Positions 59,801-64,000 of a stretch of 64,000 nucleotides of DNA are shown one piece after another. Source of the stretch: Pachyseris speciosa (lineage: Eukaryota > Cnidaria > Anthozoa > Scleractinia > Pachyseridae); assembly GCA_016490735.1 (NCBI GenBank), contig JAEMWC010001109.1, forward strand, positions 141,001 through 205,000. The letters run 5' to 3'. The position numbers were made by a program, and so were the translations under genes. The notes below the pieces were generated by a model. That model made no database searches, was not told the origin of the DNA, and was given only the letters and a program-made list of their open reading frames with translations. Each line of letters starts with the position of its first letter. Position 1 is the stretch's first letter.

Positions 59801-60553
59801 ATGCAGACTGAAGTACTCACATTGAAATATGCTTTTTTGATTTCTTTTTGGTCAGCACTGGGTGACACACCAAGGATTTTGTAATAATCTTTTCTGTTGA
59901 CCGAGTCTGCAAATAACCAAACAACCAAACCACAATAAATTGAATGCATGAGCTAAGTAATGAAAAGACTGTGGTTAGAAGCTTATTTACACATGTACAT
60001 ACATGTACCCAAACCATAGCAAGTCTTTATGAATTAATTAAGCTTAGTATTAAAAATTATATAGAGGCTACATTTAACTTCCAGTGACACGGACTATAAA
60101 AAAATAAATACATGTTCACCTAATTTTATTACAGTTTTTCCGGCCTTATACACCACGTGGATCTTAATAACTCGAGCTAGTAAGATCTAGAAATATCCAT
60201 CTTTCACAGTTTTAAGTCACCTTAAGTTTTCTACTCACCTGAAGTGTGAAATCCTCGACCATGCCAAGAAATAACTCCAACAAATGATGGATTTATCTTC
60301 CGTGCTGGTGCTGAAATCACAAAAACCCCTAATGAGCTAGAGAACATTATATAATAACGGTGCACTGTCAGCTGAATGAACGCAAATTCTCACCTGAAGC
60401 ATGGAAACTTCCACTTCTGCCTGAGCTAACGACAAAACCATTACTTGCTCTCGAAAAGCTGCGGCTATAGAAGTCAAGATTTCGCTTAAGCGCTTCCCTG
60501 GAGCAAAAAACACAACGCTGGAATAGTATGCATCCACTCCGCCGAGCGGCCAT
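47968..60553 (-). CDS. DNAJA3: Mitochondrial DnaJ co-chaperone DNAJA3 (Tid1)
   Basis: Exons in order (- strand): 60553-60394, 60310-60239, 59906-59821, 58916-58836, 57478-57409, 55974-55829, 54919-54767, 53336-53189, 52487-52423, 52301-52230, 51230-51058, 50650-50553 and 48086-47968. They sum to 480 codons plus stop, the length of human DNAJA3, with consistent phases throughout. The N-terminus is basic and Ser/Arg-rich (mitochondrial presequence-like). The J-domain has KDYYKILGV and the QYHPDTN motif. A Gly/Phe region follows, then four zinc-binding pairs [22 protein letters not shown] and CKKCRGKG. Next come the substrate-binding beta domains ([26 protein letters not shown]) and the C-terminus [15 protein letters not shown] ... 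[11 protein letters not shown]. Known role: stimulates mitochondrial Hsp70 ATPase. Confidence 0.95.
48345..48440 (+). mobile_element. SINE tail fragment
   Basis: CAAGCCTGAATTTTTTTCAGGC followed by CACTACTGCGTAAGTAGTGTTC and AACTGCGATG, matching the tails of the tRNA-Thr SINEs at 13490 and 52557. The tRNA head is missing. It lies in the last DNAJA3 intron. Confidence 0.7.
48986..49311 (-). CDS. Candidate alternative DNAJA3 terminal exon encoding a membrane segment
   Basis: Within the last DNAJA3 intron, same strand. An acceptor CATCACACAG precedes 49311, and the open frame of 108 codons needs one carried base, exactly what DNAJA3 exon 50650-50553 leaves. The joined frame reads [21 protein letters not shown], then [20 protein letters not shown], a hydrophobic segment [21 protein letters not shown] and a short tail ending CDEGLS. 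There is no in-frame ATG before the hydrophobic segment, so it is unlikely to be a free-standing gene. An ATTAAA signal (- strand, 48957-48952) lies about 30 bases past the stop. It could equally be the last exon of an unrelated nested gene. Confidence 0.5.
49335..49515. mobile_element. MITE family D, copy 3
   Basis: AATACACCATTCTTTGCTAA ... TTAGCAAAATGGTGTATT, with the same inner arms (GGTGAATTGTGGGTAGATCC / GGATCTACCCACAATTCACC) as copies 1 and 2. It ends 24 bp upstream (- strand sense) of the candidate alternative DNAJA3 exon. Confidence 0.9.
51575..52068. mobile_element. Inverted-repeat element, family I, short copy
   Basis: CATTACAGTGTGACCGGGAA...CGTGAACACCTAAAATATGT and its inverse ATATTTTAGGTGTTCACGG...CCCGGTTACACTGTAATAATG. 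The subterminal CAAACCACAGAGTGTTTCCTG is related to the long copy at 25457-26848. It is located in a DNAJA3 intron. Confidence 0.85.
52540..52690 (+). mobile_element. tRNA-Thr-derived SINE
   Basis: The head GGCTTCATAGCTCAGTTGGT...GAGCATTG, anticodon-loop region CCAGTAT and B-box GGGTTCAAACC are followed by the hairpin CCTGAATTTTTTTCAGGC and the family tail. It is preceded by TATATGAAATGAATCATATATG, a word also found at 38176-38201. The B-box and loop are degenerate, so it is not a functional tRNA gene. Confidence 0.8.
53464..53642. mobile_element. Short element with CAGGGGTTTCA ends, copy 1
   Basis: Starts CAGGGGTTTCAATAAAATTTG and ends CTATTGAAACCACTG. Inner GACGTC and GTAGGC words are inverted. 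The CAGNGGTTTCA ends suggest a hAT-type MITE. A related nested element is at 57051-57227. Confidence 0.6.
53838..53973. repeat. Palindromic element in DNAJA3 intron
   Basis: GGGGCCGGTTCCTGAAAGGTG...TTCCAGGGATAAATCTGCC and its inverse GGCAGATTTATCCCTGGAA...CACCTTTCAGGAACCAGCCCC. The arms of about 60 bp are nearly perfect. Confidence 0.9.
54358..54536. repeat. Palindromic element in DNAJA3 intron
   Basis: CCACTTTCACATCTCCCATA...TTGCCCCCCAAAATTTTG and its inverse CAAAATTTTGGGGGGCAAAC...ATGGGAGATGTGAAAGTGG. Confidence 0.9.
54553..54700 (-). mobile_element. SINE fragment, GGGAGCAGGG family
   Basis: Shares GAGGGGAAAACCG, GGAGAAAAACCTCTC, AGTAGAGAACCAACAA and CATATGA with the more complete SINE at 56915-57273. 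The tRNA-like head (AATCGAACCCGG...) is truncated. Confidence 0.7.
55131..55415. repeat. Tandem duplication of about 140 bp in DNAJA3 intron
   Basis: The block ACTAAGTATAAATCCCTTAC ... GAGGCATGTGATAAGACAGAC (about 55131-55268) recurs at about 55277-55415 with a dozen or so substitutions. Confidence 0.8.
56075..56185. repeat. Palindrome in DNAJA3 intron
   Basis: TGTTACAGGTTAAGTCTGATCTC...TTATTTTTTATTTAACC and GGTTAAATAAAAAATAAC...GAGATCAAATTTAACCAGTAACA. Confidence 0.8.
56374..56742. mobile_element. Inverted-repeat element with about 90-bp arms and a (CAT)n core
   Basis: AGAGCATAATCAGTCAGGCC...CAGACCATGTTTACTGTA and the inverse TACAGTAAACATGGTCTGAC...GGCCTGACTGATTATGCTCT. The interior carries a CATCATCATCATCATC run. 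Confidence 0.9.
56762..56843. repeat. (AAT)n microsatellite
   Basis: About 27 AAT units in tandem, next to the SINE at 56915. Confidence 0.95.
56915..57273 (-). mobile_element. SINE (GGGAGCAGGGTTGGCGCAG head) interrupted by a nested element
   Basis: The - strand head GGGGGAGCAGGGTTGGCGCA...GTGAGAGCGCTCGCC and B-box GGGTTCGATTCCCGC are separated by an insertion at 57051-57227. The body continues to CTCTCCCCAAAAACCAAC. It is a tRNA-derived SINE common in the window (see 54553). Confidence 0.8.
57051..57227. mobile_element. Nested element with CAGGGGTTTCA ends and TTGGTG target duplication
   Basis: Starts CAGGGGTTTCATTAGA and ends TTATTGAAACCCCTG. The flanks TTGGTG (57045-57050 and 57228-57233) are a direct target-site duplication inside the SINE. 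The interior has GCCGCCTACTTTGTC repeated as CGCCACCTACTTTGTC. No ORF; probably a non-autonomous DNA transposon. Confidence 0.8.
58210..58468. repeat. Palindromic element in DNAJA3 intron
   Basis: CTGCTAGCAGAGGCCTCTTTTCC and its inverse AAGAAGCCTCTGCTAGCTAT bound two inner CGTGCAGGAGAAAAGAAACCTC / GAGGTCCCTTTTCTCCCGCACG arms. Confidence 0.8.
59040..59620 (+). pseudogene. LINE C-terminal fragment with (ATCTT)n tail
   Basis: A + strand frame reads YNLRNSGVN then [14 protein letters not shown], a stop in place of the usual Trp-Asn, then [10 protein letters not shown] and SFRSLLKK. These are the end of a CR1/L2-like RT protein with several lesions. The 3' tail AATAAATTATCTTATCTTATC is typical of that group. 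It lies in a DNAJA3 intron on the opposite strand. Confidence 0.7.
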
Positions 60554-60867
60554 ATTGGCAACTAGCGGAAAGACATGCGCACCTTACTTGTATGACGCAA
60601 TGCTTATGCCAAATATGGATGCAATTGAATGCATGGGAAATGACTTTCGTAAAGAATGACCAAGCAAAAAATTGAAATTGAAAAAGCCGATATGCTGAGT
60701 TTATTTCATTTTATTAATTATATTTCTTATAGGGCTTGATTTAGCAAGCAAGTTTTTTTTTCACCTTAATCGCTCAAGAAGGGGGTAGGATTAGACGGGC
60801 AGTTATCGAGAGGCATTTTCCCCCATCGTAACGAGAAAATCCGGCCGTCGAGAAACTTCTAGTGTTA
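60554..60867. promoter_or_regulatory. Presumed DNAJA3 promoter and 5' UTR
   Basis: The sequence immediately upstream (+ coordinates above 60553) of the DNAJA3 start codon. It is GC-moderate with no TATA box that I can place. Confidence 0.35.
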
Positions 60868-61213
60868 AGCTTTGGCCAAACGGACCAGCAAGTAGTCGCA
60901 AGTAGCCGCAAGTTGAACTTGCATACAGACTTGCGTTGGGTGGCCAAACGGACTCGCAAATTTCCTCGCAAGTACACGCAAGTCGCAAAAAACCCATTTC
61001 ACTGGCTAATAGGTTGCTATAGCAACGAATGGACGTCAATCAACCTGCGTTGATTTGGGTAGGGTGGCCAAACGGTGAAATTTGATCTCGACCAAATTGA
61101 GCGCAAGTCATCGCTAGTCAACGCAAGTGCAAGCAAGTCCTGGCCAAACGGAGTCGCAAGTAAACCCAAATTTTCAACTTGCGTCTAATTGCGAGTTCGT
61201 TTGGCCAAGGCTT
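60868..61213. mobile_element. MITE family O, copy 2
   Basis: GCTTTGGCCAAACGGACCAGC at the left and GAGTTCGTTTGGCCAAGGCTT at the right are inverted ends. Interior repeats of CGCAAGT/ACTTGCG match 45476-45757. It sits 315 bp upstream of the DNAJA3 start. Confidence 0.85.
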
Positions 61214-61376
61214 TAGAATATACACTACCTTTTACGATGTTTAAAGAAGAATGATCTTTGAATTGCCCTCAGTACATTAAGGATTTCTTGAGTATAATAA
61301 CAGTAGCTACAATCTAGCTCTAAGAGTGAAAGAGTTCATGTTACCGTGGTTTAATACAACAAGTGGTAAGCATTCG

Positions 61377-61499
61377 ATTAGCCTGCGTGGCAGGTGTAGA
61401 AAGGAGAGGGGGTAGAGAAGGGAGGGGGAGGGATAAAAGGGAGAGATCCCTCTCCCTATTCCCCCCCCCCCCCCAACCCTATCTGCCACGCAGGCTAAC
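61377..61499. repeat. Palindromic element (TTAGCCTGCGTGGCAG)
   Basis: ATTAGCCTGCGTGGCAG and its inverse CTGCCACGCAGGCTAA enclose a GGGAGAGGG/CCCTCTCCC core. The C-run at 61461-61474 may be imprecise. Confidence 0.85.
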
Positions 61500-62968
61500 A
61501 TTCGATAAGATACTTCGGATCTCGACTTTGGTCAAAAACTGAAGCCAAATATAAGGGACGCACCATCAATTAACGCTTTTACAAAGGCTATAAGAAAGTA
61601 AGATTTAGACGTCGTAGTAACCAACACCTGTAAAAATTGTGTATTATGCCCGTGCTTAGTTTTCTGTAGCATATTTTTTAGTCATCAATTGTACGTAAGT
61701 TTTAAAAGTCTTCATTTTCTGATAATTTGTTCTGATTTAAATGAAGTGTAAGTTTGATTTTAACGTATCTAATTTGTAGCAGGTATTACATGCATATTTC
61801 TTTTCTTAACCAATAAGGTTAGTGCCCTTACTAATCTCTCTATCTGTCCAGTATTCTTCCCCTTCCCCAGGGGGGAAAGGGGGGGGGGGAGCTAATAGTC
61901 AAACCCATTTCAATGATTGCCGCAACAAAAGCACATATTATGCCATGAGTTGATGAGGAAGAACATAACCCTTTTCGATTGCTTAAATATCTGCACTATA
62001 CGGTCACAATCTTTTAGATAATGACATGTACTGTCATGGGCAACATATTGCAAAACTAAACAGGTTGGTGTCAATTTGTTCCTGACTTTGTCTTTCTTAT
62101 AATATTTACCTAGCTTTTCCTTAATTTGACTAAGGCAAGAGCGCAAAAACAATATCAGATTTTCCTGCAATTCATATGATAATTAAAAGGCAAGGGAACA
62201 CGAAGATTTAGACTTTAAGCAGGTGCATCTTTGACAGAATACACCTTGAATTAATGATTTCTGTTTCGATTTCAAATTAAATGATTTTCAGTCTTATTGA
62301 AATTAAAAATTTATAATTTGGACAGCAGTTCAAAGAGGAGTGTAGATGAAAATTACACTGTGAGATAAAACTCGGCAGTCGCCGTGTTTTACCGTGGTTG
62401 GAAACCCTGTTTCAATTTTCAAGGAGATTCGAAAGACAGAGTTTGAAAAGGTAGGTGAATTTGTTCGAAATTATTTGGCACAATCAACCCACCAAAGGGT
62501 GTTTCCTTGTGTGGTTAATCAAACAAAGTCTCGCCAAGATTGGAAAGCTTTGGGAAAAGCCTTCCCGCTCAGGAAAAATTGGTGCATCTAAAGCGTTCTT
62601 AGGTTAGTTTAAGTAGTTTCCTCTTAAGCTATGTTCTTTTCCTTTTTATTTTTTTACATTTTAGGCCATAAAAGAGCAAAGAAAAAATTGAAATGCATTT
62701 CTTTAATTTAGGGAGTAATTGAAGCTCATTTTTCAAAAATCGCACATTGTGAAGGCAAAAGGAAGTCGACGCCACTGTTCTTTAAATAGAGACTGATGTA
62801 CGATGACTCATTCTAACTGAATTACCATTTTGCTTGCTTCTCAGTCTTAACTTTTCGTATATTCAAAAGAAATCATAGGGAGTGTAAACAAATTTGAAAT
62901 TTGCATGTGCGCTAGCCAAAGAGAATCATACTAGTTGCATTGCGTGATCAACATCTGCTGCGGTTCAG
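61500..62968. other. Intergenic, nothing firmly recognised
   Basis: AT-rich. A short open piece ends at a good donor near 62450 (GTTTGAAAAG|GTAGGT), but its phase does not match the exon-like piece at 62969, so I do not join them. Confidence 0.4.
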
Positions 62969-63772
62969 ATGAGCGCGTCATTGGGCAGGGACGTTACGGT
63001 GTTGGCGTTTTCAAGTCCTTCATCTCCACACTGCAGAAATCTCGAAGGCCGGGGGTAAAAGAACCCACATACTTATCGAAAACTGTAGAGAAGGTACGCG
63101 CGCAGTTCCCGGTGTTGTGATCTGTCCTGATTTGTCGTGGGTTAGCCACATGTCCCCACTGGACCTCTGCTGATCATGAAATCCTCCTTAAGAGGCTTTA
63201 TGCCTCCCTTTGTGCATATAAGAACTGATGACAGGAGCTTATGGGCTCCTGCTGATGATGATGGCATTGATGATGACGATGATGGTGGTGGGGGATTAAA
63301 GTTTAATTAAGTTTTCTTAATTCACTTGCCTGTTTCCTTTGTGGGCTTTAATTTGATTAAGAAAATAATAGAATCGGAGCGAACAAACAGCTGGCGAAAT
63401 AATGAAAACCATCATTTTTAAGGCAACCTGGGATGTTTTAATTTATGTCGATTCACTGGTGATCTACCTTTGAAAAGCAAAAAAAAAAAAAAAGACAAAA
63501 ACAAAACAAAACAAAATGCAAAAAAAAACAACAACAAAGAAACAAACAAAACATTACAAAACTAAACAAAAAAACAAAACAAAAACAAAAATTGATGTTA
63601 GCTCCTCCTTAGAAAGAAACCAACTTGTTTTTCTAGGCAGTATTTGAGGAGAAAGAAATCGATTGTATCACTTACACGTGCGGTTACAATCCAGCAAATG
63701 TTAAAAAGGGAGTTCTTTGTTGTGAACATGAATGCTTATGCATTTGTCATAGAGAAAGCCTGCCAACCAACG
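62969..63772 (+). CDS. Two exon-like pieces of an unrecognised Cys-rich protein (partial)
   Basis: Piece 1, 62969-63093, runs from acceptor CGGTTCAG to donor GAGAAG|GTACGC and encodes RVIGQGRYGVGVFKSFISTL ... YLSKTVEK. Piece 2, 63637-63772, runs from TTTCTAG to AACG|GTAAAT and encodes AVFEEKEIDCITYTCGYNPA ... VLCCEHECLCICHRESLPTN. They join in phase 0. The Cys spacing suggests an extracellular or metal-binding domain, but I recognise no family. The Gly-rich RVIGQGRYG resembles a nucleotide loop only superficially. The gene probably continues beyond the right edge. Confidence 0.35.
63480..63592. repeat. A-rich simple sequence (AAAC)n-like
   Basis: Imperfect AAAAC/AACA runs within the intron between the two exon-like pieces. 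Confidence 0.85.
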
Positions 63773-64000
63773 GTAAATGTCTGGTCTCTTTATACTTAAA
63801 TATGTCATTGCATTTTAATCATATGATTTTATTCTATTTCTTTGGTTCAGTTAGTTTGAAATAGGCTGTCAAACGACCAGAGCCAAAGATCGACCCAAAG
63901 CAAATAAATCATGAATGCAGCAGGTAACGGAACTGGATTGGATTTACGAGCCAAAATGGCTATGGAACTGGCATCGCGAGGGAAAGCAAAGATCTTCACA

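Noticed and set aside
62969..63093. Protein kinase glycine-rich loop (VIGQGRYGVG)
   Set aside because: No following Lys in the expected strand, no HRD or DFG in reach, and the next exon is Cys-rich rather than kinase-like.
1..64000. A prokaryotic-type operon, CRISPR array, phage or toxin system
   Set aside because: All coding sequence is spliced eukaryotic exons and the repeats are transposons or microsatellites; no regularly spaced repeat-spacer array or clustered accessory cassette was seen.

Overview
The window is animal nuclear DNA, most probably from a cnidarian such as a reef coral. Genes are intron-rich with GT-AG introns and diverged but complete-looking metazoan orthologues. The intergenic and intronic space is crowded with short fold-back (MITE-like) elements, tRNA-derived SINEs, LINE tails and Penelope-like fragments. 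The coral assignment is an inference from protein divergence and repeat style, not something the sequence proves.

Layout. (1) 74-15214, + strand: the last 16 recognisable exons (about 1,600 codons) of the giant bridge-like lipid transfer protein BLTP1 (KIAA1109 / Tweek / FSA), entering from the left edge and ending at a stop at 15212-15214. (2) 15215-27857: a gene-poor stretch of repeats, including two Penelope-like fragments and several inverted-repeat elements. (3) 27858-33907, + strand: a five-exon gene for a patatin-like phospholipase whose catalytic Ser and Asp motifs are separated by a block of membrane segments. (4) 37734-46141, + strand: a 14-exon lysosomal Pro-X carboxypeptidase (PRCP, peptidase S28) with its whole catalytic triad. 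(5) 60553-47968, - strand: a 13-exon mitochondrial DnaJ co-chaperone, DNAJA3/Tid1, 480 aa by exon sum. Inside its last intron lies a phase-compatible alternative terminal exon encoding a membrane segment. (6) 62969-63772, + strand: two exon-like pieces of an unrecognised, cysteine-rich gene running off the right edge.

The four recognised genes are housekeeping genes with no obvious shared pathway: lipid transfer, lipid hydrolysis, lysosomal proteolysis and mitochondrial folding. I see no operon-like or defence-type system. The observations most worth following up are the candidate alternative DNAJA3 C-terminus, the membrane-split patatin domain, a near-perfect tandem duplication of part of a BLTP1 exon, and one-base frame breaks in otherwise conserved exons that look more like base-level sequence errors than pseudogenes. 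Exon borders were set by hand from splice sites, reading phase and remembered family sequence; none was checked against transcripts.
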